In this document: positions 1-10,364 of the stretch, piece by piece
How the letters are laid out: the number at the start of each line of letters is the position of its first letter
Numbering within the stretch: the first letter of the stretch is position 1
Source of the DNA: Coriolopsis trogii
Taxonomy: Eukaryota > Basidiomycota > Agaricomycetes > Polyporales > Polyporaceae
DNA length: 64,000 bases
Direction of reading: 5' to 3'
Assembly: GCA_020543525.1 (NCBI GenBank)
Contig: JAHYIO010000031.1
Span: 1,302,001 to 1,366,000, forward strand
The notes under the pieces: generated by a model
The model's input: the letters and a program-made list of their open reading frames with translations, nothing else
The model's database searches: none
What the model was told of the DNA's origin: nothing
Position numbers and translations under genes: made by a program

Positions 1-1299
1 TGGGATGATCATGCGTGAGGATTTGGCACGCGAGGCCTTAGCAGCACGACATTTCGCGACCGACTTCTTAGCGTGGAGAACAGGTGTGGTGGTAACTTGT
101 TCTAGACGACTGATACGTTTGTCCATCTTCCTGAAGATGCTCATGATGGCGCCGCTATGGAACGGCTTGAAACCAGAGCATGATGTGGACTGAGAAGCAA
201 GAACTCACTTGTGTTTCCGATTCTCTGTGATCATTTGGTTCATCTGGTCGACAAGATGGAGTGCAAGTCTCCCAGAGCTGATGTTGTTGTGTGCTCGGTT
301 TCCCCATCATCTATGGGAGGATCGCTCTATGCCTCCCATTGCATCATGCTCGTCTCCATCATCTTCACCATCCTCGGCCATGTCCCTATCATCCTCACCT
401 TCATCCTTCTTGTCCTTGTCCTCGTTGTCCTCTCCCTCGTTGTCCTCGTCGTCGTCCCTCTCCTCCTTGTCCCTCTTGTCCTTGTCCCTCTCGTTGTCAT
501 CGTTGTTGTTGTCCTCATCCCTCATCTCGTTGTCATTGCGCATCTACCATGGCTTTAGAACACAGTGTACCGTGTACGCCAAAGAGTACTCACAGCATTC
601 TTGATCATTTCATCTAGCTTTTCATCGAAAGTTCTGTCATCGCTCTCATGCTGCGCTCTGTGCTTCTGCCATCTGTCCCTACCATCCTGCTCTTGCTTAT
701 GCTGCACCAGCTGCCCCTGCCATGGCTGCCTCTGCCGTGGCTCACTTTCACCGTCATCCTCTCCAACAACATCTTCTGCTCGTCGCTCAGATTCTCGGTC
801 GACATCATCCATGATGGTGTCCTGAAGGTGCGTCAACACCGTTGACAGTACAATGGGTAAAAGAAAAATGCTCACCTCTTCGAGGCTCGCAGACGCAACT
901 TGAGCCAAACGGCGTCTTGTCAGAACATTTCCGGACCTGCTTGGCAGGCTGCTGATGCAATCGGTAGATTGAGAAGGTAATTGTGATTGAGAGTCAAGGG
1001 TAGGGACAGGCAGGGCGGGAGCGGTGTAGTACTGTGTCATCGGGAAATACCCGTATTAAGGATGGTATCCATAACCGGGCGGCGCTGTGTAGTTAGGAGC
1101 GAGATAAGGTTGATATGGAGAAGGGTGCAGGCAGCGGAGGTGGTGGCAATGGATGCAGTGGTGGCAGCGGATGCGCGTTCTGAGGAACAATCAGCTGAGA
1201 CTGGTGCTGTGGCTGCCGGCGAGGTGCAGGTGCAGGTACAGGTACAGGCGCAGGCGCAGGAGCAGGTGGTGCCGGCACAGGTGCAGGTGCAGGAGCAGT

Positions 1300-1338
<39 letters not shown>

Positions 1339-2087
1339 GGACAGAAGGAGACAAGGCTGCAACTTCTGTGCATTCTGTGCTGCACGCCTTACCATGAGAG
1401 TCAATTCTGCGGGAGATAGCTCTGTACCTAATGCTGTCTTTTGCGGTTTCTGCTTCTTTGTCAGGGGGAGAGGAGATCCGGCTTGACCAGCTGCAAGAGC
1501 AGTCGGATTTTGGTACGCTGCACGTTCTCTTCTCGCATTTCGCGAGGTATTATGAGGACTCAGATTTGTTCCAGCAGAACTCTCTGTGATCTGATACAAA
1601 GAGAATATGTCAAAACCCATCAACATATCGCACAAAAAGAAGGACATACAGTTTCGCCCGATTGCTCCTTGCCAGCGCCCATTCAAGGATGCCTGGCCAC
1701 CCCCACTGCCTTCTTCTTACCACGTTTTGACGGTTTAGGCTTCTCCTTGGGTGGTGGTGGATTGATTTCAAATGAGGGCAGTTGAGGAGATGGTGGAGGT
1801 TGTGGTGATGGTGGAGGAGGAGGTGGTGGTGGTAGTGGAGGAGGAGGATGAGGAAGAGGAGGGGGTCTGTTCCCACCAGACTGGGAGTCAGACTTGGGCG
1901 GTGCTGTTGCTGGCGTCTCCAACTCAGGACAATCAGTGGGAGGATGGCAGGGAGGAGTAGGGGCAAACTCAGGGACGTCCATTGGTGCTTTTGAGAGTGG
2001 TTCGAAGTCTGGAGGGTCGAGAGGAGGGTCGACTCCGAGTCGCTGTGGAGGGTCAGTGTTATAGTCATTGTCAATCTTTGAGCACAT
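1..2087 (-). pseudogene. Decayed five-exon gene for a proline-rich/acidic coiled-coil protein, runs off the left edge
   Basis: Reading right to left, five exons join in phase: 2087-1650, 1590-876, 821-594, 543-209 and 154 to the edge. The introns (1591-1649, 822-875, 544-593, 155-208) are 50-59 bp with GTATGT/GTGAG donors and CAG/TAG acceptors. The product starts at ATG 2087 and has a polyproline block, a long Ala-Pro repeat, a Tyr/Pro/Gly-rich stretch (around 1070-1030), a charged segment, an Asp/Glu/Lys/Arg repeat (540-330) and a short coiled coil (MDKRISRLEQ) followed by a Lys/Ala/Arg-rich basic run. Three in-frame stops interrupt it: TGA at 1683-1685, TAA at 1056-1058 and TGA at 307-309. 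The frame also shifts once near 1110. Each stop is one transition away from a Trp, Gln or Arg codon. I do not recognise the family. It could be an accessory gene of the adjacent CACTA element, but that is only position-based inference. Confidence 0.6.
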
Positions 2088-2419
2088 TCAAACAATGCAA
2101 TACAAAACAAAGGCATATGCTCGCTACCATTCAACACATCACCACGCTACTCTTCACCTATGATATGCATTGTTGACTCTCCATGACGTTGGGCAGCAAT
2201 CCTGACTATCTCATAATATGATTGAGCGGGTCTCTGCCGTTGATCAACGTTGATCGTCAGAGCACTACCTCCGCTTGACACATGTTCTGGCTGAGCATAT
2301 ATTGTAAAACATCCAAGTCACCTCTCTGTCGCAACCACCAACGCTCATCTCAGATCTCCGAGTCATACTTGCCTATGAAGCTGCAAAATCCTCCTCGGAA
2401 TGCCCTGTTCGTATGATAT

Positions 2420-5400
2420 TCAACTCTGAAGTGGAGACAGATAAGTTAATATGATGCGTACGTCTGAAACAATGGTAGTACTCACTCGATCAAGGGACCG
2501 GATTACAATACATTCCTGCCCGATGCCCTTCGGTGTGTGGATCATGGCGGCAAAGTGAGAGACAATGTCACCAAGCCGTAAGTGGTGTTCCCCACTTGTA
2601 AACTCGTTGTAATATAGCCAGGTTGGAACATCGGGGAAAGTCGCATACGGATCTAGATCACTGTGCTCACTAGAGAGTTCTTGGATTTGCTTGACGAGGA
2701 GGAAAGGTTCGTAGATGGTTCCTCCACTCCTGTTGCTGTGCATGTGGTAGAAGATCTGTGAGATCTGTCCTGCTACGATACGGCGAGTCCCATCAATGAC
2801 GTTTGGAAAGAGTATAAAAGAGTTTTGTTTGCTACTAGTGGCAGTTCTATAGGTGACGCCGCCGTGGTCAAGGGAGTGGACACTTTCTGCAGTGGGAGCC
2901 AGAAAGACTGATTGGCCAACAACTCCCTCCATGAAGGAGGAGAATCGGATTGGTGATGTGTGGTTGATGAGCGTCAAGAGGGAGGAGTAAATGTTGATGG
3001 GGAGAGTGAACTCAATGCCACCCTGCTGTTTATCTAGGTCATTGGCTGAGTCGCTCAGGGTTGAAAGGATGTTCATGCTGTGAGGGCCCTTGCACTGAGT
3101 GCTCTGGAACGCAGCCAAGAAGGCTTGCAGCATCTCAGTGTACTCGGGAGATTGGGGCCACTGGAGTCTATCCATCAACCACCGAAGCCCTGCGCCGAGG
3201 TAGAAGTAACGCATGAATGTGCCAGCCATTTCCGCTATAGTGAGGGAGGTTAGTGAACTACCTACCCACCAAGATGTATGTAAGACACACCAGGTTTATG
3301 GTTAGTATTGAGCCACTAGAGCAGGCCATTATACCGTTCAAAGGGGAAAGCCCACCAACCATGCATCGGACCAAAGAGAAGTAGGCACACCATGAGATGG
3401 AGGGATAGATGATTGTTTGGGGTAAGGTCAATATTGTATATTCTCCGCAGGCCCCGGACATATTCCATCATATGCGAATCAAAGGACTCAGCTTGTGCCG
3501 TGGACATGGAGTGACACGTGGCGAGGTCCACAGCGGCGACAAGATGCATGAAGTGAGTCAGTGCCCGGGACTCCTCTGGTGTTGCATCCGGGGTTCCCCA
3601 AAGACAACCAAGAGTGATAACGAGAGACACCGTGCATGCGGTGCGCCAGTGGTCCGCCTTCAGTTTGCCATGAGTAGCACTCCCGAAGTTCGATGGCAGC
3701 TTCTCAAGCCAAGAAGGCAAGTAGAGGTTGTGTATGTCATGTCGGATCTCGTCTAGCACAGATGCAGAGATGATATTCCTGGGATCCCAGGGGGCGTCTT
3801 CTACGTCGTCGGTCAGGAGTTGGAAGTGAGCAGATGATTGCGTCATTGGCGGTGGAAGTCAGAATGCACTGAATCCATCCGGAATAGATCTGACCTATGG
3901 CAGGACTCGATGAACAACATAACAAGCAGAGATGAACTCGATCATATCTATGTGACCAGTGCTGCAGCATACTCGGCCTTCATAGGCCGAGTGTGAGGAA
4001 CTGTGACATTGTTCCAGCGGACGACTGCCTCCAGATAGTCTGACCGTGCTCGAGCTATTGTACCTTCTGAGCTACTACGAAGTCCATTGTATATCTGATT
4101 CAATACATCTTGTTGTTGTTGAGGAGTATGCAAATTGTTGCATCCTTTCAGGGTGCACTCGTCAGTGGTCTTCAGTTTCCATATGTCAATGCAATGGTGA
4201 TGCAGGTCGCCCAAGAACAGGTTATGCATGGCATCCACGAGTACGTACTTTGTGGGGTCCCAATAGAGGAGCCGCAATAGCTCTGACCAGCGCAACCTGT
4301 GTGCATTGAAGAGCTTCTTACGCGCCGCTTGGGTGGGCGCATCGCGCCAAGCTGAGGCATGGGTGAGATGCTCCATCCACGAGTGTGGCGCTGGCCAATG
4401 ATTGCGATCGACGTCGTTGATATTACCAAGGAGTAACTGGCAGAAAGAGCAGAAATGTGTCGCCGAGTGTGAGGCCATACTAGCTGTTTTCCTGAGCGCC
4501 GGAAGGTCGCAGACGAGGGGGATGATGGCAGCATGCATGAGGAGACCACTTGGGTTGTCAGCTGTTCATTGAAAGAAAACATCAGAATCCCAAAACTCCA
4601 ACATTTCGTCAACGAGGGGGCAAAGGAGATGGTTGAGCTGCGTGACGGTGGGCTCACGAGGACCGGGGATGATAGCAGCCAAGTAGATGTTTTTGGGACG
4701 ATAGCGCAAATGCGCCGGAAGGTTTATGCATGCTAAGTAGACTGCACCAATCGAGTGTGACTTCCCGGCCTGCTTGTTTCCACCCGGATTGGACCAGTCA
4801 ATGAACAGACTGAAGACAAGGTTCAGCTCACCAGGTTTCTGCTCGGAAAACAGGGTTTTTCCGTCAGGCCCAATGAAGGTGCGGACCCTGGATGCTTCCA
4901 TAAAGTCTGAGCAGGCATCTGTAGACGTTGCTGGCATCCAAGACTTGCCAATGTGTGCCTCGATCACCTTGTGTAACAGGAACTCTGACAGCCAGCCTTT
5001 GAGAGTACGGAAGGGGTAGGACCTAAACGGGACCCATTGACCTTGGCAAGACTGGCCTCTACGGATGGGTGCGATGGTGTGCTCGAAGACCAGCAGCTCA
5101 CCACACTCGCGCAAGGAACTCATCGGCTTATGCGAGCATTGGCGAGGGAATGAATCATCGGGATTTGACATGTTAGCTTCGTAGATAGCAAAGCACCTGC
5201 GACAGCACCCATACGTGATGATGTTCGGTACAAAATCTAGAAGCTTCATTGAGGTGTGGACATCTTTGGGGATGTTCTCCATCAGAGCTCTCTGCAGCTA
5301 GGTAGCTTGTGGTCGTTGGAAGTACAGGGCTCCAACCAGAACGACCTTGAGCCTTGATAGGATATAGGCAGTGACAGGACGAGAAACAGCAGCCATTGCA

Positions 5401-6381
5401 TGAACAATTGTGACCATGGTCAGTGCTGCAAGAATGAACGGTTCCATCATATTTCGTTTCTCAACTGAGGGTGCTGATACATACAGATGAGCCTCGTATG
5501 AACGACGATTAGAACTGTGCGAACTCATGAGGAGGCACGAGGACAGGTTCCTTTTTGTGCGGGAGGACATAGTAGCCAGGGACCTTCATATCAACTTTAG
5601 CTCCGTCCCAGGACCAAACGAGAATGCTCTCAAGCTGCGATAACTGATATTTGATTCGGAGAATATTTGCACAACATCTCCCATCTGCGTCTTTGTGACC
5701 AAGGGGCGGAAAGCGGGTGGACAATTCATACATCCACTCCTGCAACCAGTTCCGATACTCAAGATAGGCGGTGTTGAGAGGATTGTCTGCAAGAGGCCCT
5801 GGTATATCAGTGCTTGACTGGGGAGGGGTTGTGAAGACTAAGCGAGTGATCAGGGGAACGACGAGGGACCGGCAGTGGATTTGAGCCTCAAGGTCGTCCA
5901 TCGCTGTTATCCGCTCTCGGCTCAACTTCTGTGCCAATCGTCAACAACAGATAATTGATTAAGGAAGACAAGAGGATCACTTCACCTCCATGTGTAAGTC
6001 ATTCATTGTGTTGACGGGGTCTGCAGTGACGACAACAGTAGGAACAACTGGCTACAGCAAGTGTTACTTCAAACTCCCACAGGCATGGGCACAACGTATC
6101 TGAGGTGCTTGAAATCCTCGATTGTCCGATCCATCTCTGTCAATGTTGCGAACGGGAGTTGACATTGAGGAAAATGTATTGAGTGTCGTCAGCACTATGT
6201 TGGCTCCCAACTTCAGCTTCTGATCCTTGGCAGCCTGGCTTGCATGGGCCCGTCGTTGCACCTCTGCACGTTGGTGTTTCTTGTACTCTCCTGTCAATAA
6301 GTCTGCGCCTGGCTCCGAGTCGCTGTTCACATCTTCATACGTGGAGGTGAGAGTGCATATGCTGCACTCGCAGATAGTCAT
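2420..6381 (-). pseudogene. CACTA (En/Spm) transposase, Tnp2 family, decayed
   Basis: The start is ATG 6381, giving a CxC-type N-terminus (CECSIC) like the zinc-binding start of fungal En/Spm transposases. Further in come blocks typical of the Tnp2 (Transposase_21) family: LFIDWSNPGGNKQAGK (4840-4760), IIPGPREP...PLVDEMLEFW (4680-4580), SHSATHFCSFC (4480-4430) and VDAMHNLFLGDLHHHC (4240-4180). Next is a DUF4218-like block with HGWWAFPFERYNGLL (3360-3316). A C-terminal part contains YYNEFTSGEH and GIGQECIVIRSLDR (2640-2480). The Asp residues in FIDW and VDAMH are candidate catalytic positions. Short introns are visible, for example after the CACATGGAG near 5990. In-frame stops sit at 5298-5300 (TAG) and 3316-3318 (TAG, just where relatives have Gln after NGLL), with another likely at 5509-5511 (TAA). 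The gene is therefore almost certainly non-functional, though the family call is secure. I saw no convincing CACTA terminal repeats. Confidence 0.8.
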
Positions 6382-6527
6382 GCTGAGTGTATAAGGTAAC
6401 AGCCACGACTTCAAGCTGTGAGTGAAGGAGCAGGGAACATGGACGAGCCAAGAAGATGCGTTGGGCTTGAGAGCTTATCAATGATGGATCGCTGATATCA
6501 CATGCTATTATCTCACGTGCAAGTAAC

Positions 6528-7762
6528 TTACAGAGAGTCGTAGAGGGAAGTATCACTAAGAGGCACCGTAACAACCACCGGTCCCATGAGGCCGACATGG
6601 GACCAACATATGTAGAAGACAACGAAACACATGGCAATGATCAGTGTGAACAGGCCCCACGAATGACCGAAGGTGGCCATCTTGCAAAGTAGCTCCTGTG
6701 CGATGCGCTTCGAACGTACAAACCCCGCCTTGAGCTGGTTGGGGACATGGGCATTCGCATAGAGCAGCTGGTAGAGCTGGGTGATGTTCACCACCTGGTA
6801 CATCTTCTGGGGATAGGAGGCTATGGCCCTGAAGAGTACAAGGCGGTCCTTTCCAGTGTGTTCCTGGGAGCAAGCAACATAAGACCCACTATATCCAGCC
6901 ATGAACAATGATGTACCAAGCTGACAGCGTCAGGGAGCATTTCCTCGGCCAGCGTGGTATCGTGTGGGTCGCACGCGCCATCTTCTCTATTGGAGGGCTT
7001 GATGTCCATGACATACTCGTACACTTTGTCGGCGGACAACCTGAGACTTTGTTCGTGCTCGTAGAGTCGTTGCAAGTGACATCCCATGTCCTCCTGGACT
7101 GATAACACTTCAGCAAGATCGTTAGCCATACGCTCCATAGCCACTTTGTCTAGACGATGTTGAGCTTGAAGTGTTGCAATGGCCAAGTGGGCTTTGGCGA
7201 GTTTCTGTTCCATGCCTTGCACCGACTTGCTCGTATGTCCATGCAGCTGGATAGTCTCACGATGTTCTTTGATCATGGATGCTGCAGCTGTATTAGTCAA
7301 GCAGGGAGATGAATGAATGAATGGTTGACTTACCCTGGGTTTTTGCTAGCAATGTCTTCATGCATTGCACAGACTGTGCAATCTCTGCTCGCAGAGTGAT
7401 AAACTCTGTTCCAAGCTCGGTTGTGCGCTTGTCCAGCTGGGACTACAACGAATGCTGAATTGGAAACCAGAGGCTATGTATGTTTGACTCACCTGTGCCT
7501 GCTGCACCTTACGGATTGACTTGATGAAAGCGACGGGTATCTGAATGCTGGATTCCTCCAATTTATCTTCTTTGTCACCATTCCTGTATGTCCAAGCATG
7601 TCAGAGTTGTTCTGGCATATGCTGAGGATGAGATCTTTACCTGGGCTGGCCTGGAGATGCTCTAGCCCAAAAGCGAGTGCTTTCAGTTAGGTCATTGAAG
7701 GCTGGTGTTGTCGGATGAGAACGAAGCTTCAAGGAGGACAGAGAAGTCACTATGTCCAGCAT
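6528..7762 (-). CDS. Intact five-exon gene: coiled-coil protein with one C-terminal membrane segment
   Basis: Starting at ATG 7762, exons 7762-7641, 7583-7493, 7442-7334, 7287-6917 and 6863-6528 join in phase. Introns are 57, 50, 46 and 53 bp, each with GT...AG ends. They give an open frame of 342 residues ending at 6528 with no internal stop. Residues about 70-215 are rich in heptad-like Leu/Met/Lys/Glu/Gln patterns (LDKRTTELGTEF, MEQKLAKAHLAIATLQAQ), so a coiled coil is likely. Residues about 300-321 (WGLFTLIIAMCFVVFYICW) form a single strongly hydrophobic helix close to the C-terminus, suggesting a tail-anchored membrane protein facing the cytosol. There is no N-terminal signal sequence. 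I recognise no enzyme motif. Intact splicing among so many broken neighbours suggests a living, possibly lineage-specific gene. The HET-domain relic lies directly upstream on the same strand; an ancestral HET fusion is possible but unproven. Confidence 0.65.
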
Positions 7763-7779
7763 AGACTCCTCAGCAGTCG

Positions 7780-8170
7780 GGAACACCGTATCGTGGCTGC
7801 TCTCAGAACACGAACTCTGAGATCGCTCGTATTCCGACACAGATTCGCTCTCTGACTCTGAGTTCTTTCTTTGCACTGATGTGGCGCCATTCGGCGCCAA
7901 GGAAGGTGAGGCTTTTAGGCACAATGAATTCCGAAAGCATCCACATTCTCGTATGCCAGCTACTAGGAACCTTGATCACACGTCGTGCACATCCTCCCTA
8001 GCATTGACGTCGTTGAGGAACACTTAGCACATCGTTGCACGGGCGGACCAGAGGAAAGCTGAGTTGATTGCATCAGACAGCTCTGCACTGCTCGTCTTGT
8101 CGGTGCAACAAAAGTCAATCCATATGAACTCGATTTTATCGGCCTGCACGCGCTTGCACGCTTCATGGAC
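7780..8170 (-). pseudogene. HET (heterokaryon incompatibility) domain fragment
   Basis: The minus strand reads KVHEACKRVQADKIEFIWID, then FCCTDKTSSAELSDAINS (8166-8050). This is close to the HET-domain signature of a WIDTCCIDKSSSAELSEAINS-like block. After a stop and a frame change, SSWHTRMWMLSEFIVPK and LTFLGAEWRHISAKKEL follow (7960-7850), matching the second and third conserved HET blocks (W-x-T-R-x-W-x-L-x-E, FLG-W). Stops in the reading (TAA near 8035, TGA near 7998, TGA near 7795) and the frame change make it a relic. HET-domain proteins of basidiomycetes act in self/non-self recognition and programmed cell death. The rest of any such gene is not visible: to the left the intact coiled-coil gene begins, and to the right the RAX2 fragment ends abruptly near 8390. 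Confidence 0.75.
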
Positions 8171-8389
8171 CTTGGGGATGCTCACTGGAGGAGGCGTCCA
8201 CAGGGACGTCTTGTGGGTTGGACTCCGATGCCTGGTGTTCCTTGCGTACAGTGGCTTGTATATCCAGTAGGTCTTGGTACGACTCTTCTCTGAGGTTGGA
8301 CTTGACTTTGGTAGCTCATGGCCCTAGCAGGATTTCCCTGTCTGAGTGTTGAGCAGTTGCATATTCTGTCGAGAATGAACAAACTCACA

Positions 8390-9192
8390 AGTGTTGGCTC
8401 TTCAAGTCTGATGACGGCCTTGTTACCTGCTTGACTGAACCAAGAATTGCCAGGACCGTGGGCACCAGTAGAACAGAGAATATCCTCCAGATTATTGAAG
8501 TTCTTGTCTGAAGATGATGCACGGGGGTTGAGTTGAGTTCTATATCTTGGAGCGGTACGGGGAGAAGCGAGGAGAAGGGCATCGCGCCCGAGAAGAAGGG
8601 GACATTGAGGTTGTTCGTACCATTGATGATAGTAGACCCGTCGCCAAAGGAGGCGAACAAGGAGCTGGAGATGAAAAGGCTGGATTGAGACGAGTTGGAC
8701 ATGGTAGACAAGACTTCAGCAGACACGCCGGTCAGCCACCAAAGGGAGCAGCCGACCAGGACGACGACACAGTATCCTGGACCGCGGTAGACACGCCTAG
8801 AGAGCTGAAAAGGTCACCTATCTGCACCTGAATCGCCGCTAGAGCGCATGCACCGCTCCATTGGGGCCGCTCTGGCCTAGGGAGATGGAGCCTGAGGAGG
8901 AGTACAACACGATGATGGTCCCGGATATACCTTGGATAGACAGGAAGCTCCCTGCAAAGTAGAAGACATCACTGAGGGCCCACCCAGCAGAGATGCTGCC
9001 CCCAGCATTTGTAGATGCAACTTGGGCAAGGCGCAGCCATTGGAGGAGCGGGCAAGGAGGGAAGCGGTTAGAGTTGTTGACGACATCGAGATCTACGAAG
9101 GCAGCTCCAAGGCCAACCTTGCCTATATGCTCGAAGTCGACAAGGGGGGTCGTGGCGAGAACGGCATTGGTAAAGAGGGCAAGGGGAGCCAA
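8390..9192 (-). pseudogene. RAX2: RAX2 N-terminal part (cell-polarity landmark protein), broken
   Basis: The minus-strand reading from 9192 contains PLVDFEHIGKVGLGAAF, ASTNAGGSISAGWALSDVFY and FAGSFLSIQGISG, then (after frame changes) SSSWSAAPFGG, VLSTMSNSSQSSLF, SFGDGSTIINGTNN and GAHGPGNSWFSQAGNKAV. These are in the order expected for the lumenal beta-propeller N-terminus of fungal Rax2, a large type I membrane protein that marks polarity sites. Frameshifts occur around 8830 and 8730. Similarity stops at about 8390, just where a splice-donor-like GTGAGT occurs, and the next DNA to the left is unrelated. The matching C-terminal part lies on the opposite strand at about 16,080-17,625, so the gene has been split. 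A Cactin fragment lies immediately upstream on the same strand. Confidence 0.8.
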
Positions 9193-9209
9193 CAGCCATG
9201 TTCTACATT

Positions 9210-9727
9210 GAGAGCTAGCACTTGGCCTCTATGCGGTACAAGGCTTCTGGGAGGTCAGTGTTGCTCGGGGCTTCCACTTCTCGTTGCTCAGGTTCAGCTT
9301 CAACAGTCTTCGGGGTGAAGCGGGTACCCGCAACGTTCTGACGTTGTTGTAGCTGTATGCAGTTCAATCAGACGGTGGTCATAATAGACAAGGCAGAGGG
9401 CAACATACAAGGTAGCACAGGTCTTCAATAGTGGTGACAATCCTTGACAATGTCCTTGTCTGCGCGGTTTGTAGTATGAGCCGACCTCGCAACACCCACC
9501 AGAAGCTCTTCTTAAGCTTGAAGCACCTCATCTCTCTGCCGTTTCTGCAGCTGCTCGAGATGGTTGCGGACGACAACTTTGTGCAGTGTCCTCAGCTCAA
9601 TAAATAACAAACTCTCCCAATACTCGACATCGATAGGTTCTCCACTTGCAAGCTTGGCCAGAATCTGCTTCTGAAGCTGGACGAGATGTTTGTATGTCTT
9701 TCCTTGCAGTAGAGTGGTGATGTTGGC
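9210..9727 (-). pseudogene. Cactin fragment (central and part of the C-terminal region)
   Basis: The minus strand from about 9727 reads TLLQGKTYKHLVQLQKQILA, KLASGEPIDVEYWESLL, then LHKVVVRNHLEQLQKRQRDE and VLQA, a stop, EELLVGVARS. This resembles the conserved central (Cactin_mid) region of Cactin, where an EYW-containing loop is followed by helices ending in RQRDEALQAQEEL. The stop at 9512-9514 (TAA) falls where relatives have Gln, so CAA to TAA explains it. Further on, GTRFTPKTVEAEPEQREVEA and LPEALYRIEAKC (9320-9210) look like the linker before the Cactin C-terminal domain, which itself is missing. Cactin is a nuclear protein linked to the spliceosome. The fragment ends 18 bp before the RAX2 fragment on the same strand. 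The assignment rests on motif recall, not on a search. Confidence 0.65.
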
Positions 9728-10087
9728 TTAAGCAGTGGCTGCTGCTGCTACACCTAGTCTTTCAGAAGCCCTGATGCGGTCCAGTGTGTCCTTCGTTATG
9801 ATTATCAGAGCCATCATCAGGATTATACTCATAACTGCGAGTAAGTTCACTGCACGTACCGTCCAGAACTCTATATTTGTATCCAAGTGCTCACATCGTT
9901 TAGGAGAGCGGTCAGAAAGGGTGGAGAGATGCTTGATGTAGTCCTTACCGTGGCTCTTTGAGTGTGTGAATATCGATGCTCTTTGGCAATTGAAAGTATT
10001 GAGTAGGTCGGGAAGTAAGATAGGATGGTGAGTGTGAGCCTTGACTGCGATGTGCAACCTCAAGGGCCATCCGTCGTCTGTGTACAA
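9728..10087 (-). other. Open reading stretch with one membrane segment, not recognised
   Basis: A minus-strand frame without an obvious ATG encodes about 119 residues. One hydrophobic segment (VNLLAVMSIILMMALIII) is followed by a basic residue cluster and a poly-Ala run (trinucleotide repeat at 9737-9755), ending in TAA. The frame continues directly into the Cactin-like reading after that stop. An upstream stretch contains a Trp/Pro/His-rich segment. It is probably a gene fragment. The single membrane helix recalls the neighbouring coiled-coil gene, but no sequence similarity is evident. Confidence 0.3.
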
Positions 10088-10364
10088 GGGAAGCAGTGTG
10101 GTGCCAGGCCGCCGTCATACTGGGCATCTCCTAGGCTGATGGAGGTGTGCAAATTGAGTTCCAGACGTCATACTTGGGCCCTCTGGAACTCATTTTGCAC
10201 ACCTCTATTGGCTTGCCCCTATCATTCTCTGCCGTTCGTTCACCTGTGTCCTCAAGCTCTCATCCCTTATTCCAAACATCCCCTCTGTCATCTCCTCGAG
10301 CCCTTGCTCTCTTCTACATCTCTCACTATAACTGCTCTAGGTATGTTGTACGAATGTGATCGCA

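Noticed and set aside
209..617. Overlapping plus-strand open frames rich in Ser, Leu, Val or Pro
   Set aside because: They are shadows of the minus-strand Asp/Glu/Lys/Arg repeat exon, whose splice sites and phase fit.
1037..1419. Cys/Ser/Thr- or Arg-rich frames around the GCAGGA repeats
   Set aside because: They are other-frame readings of the Ala-Pro repeat in the minus-strand gene.
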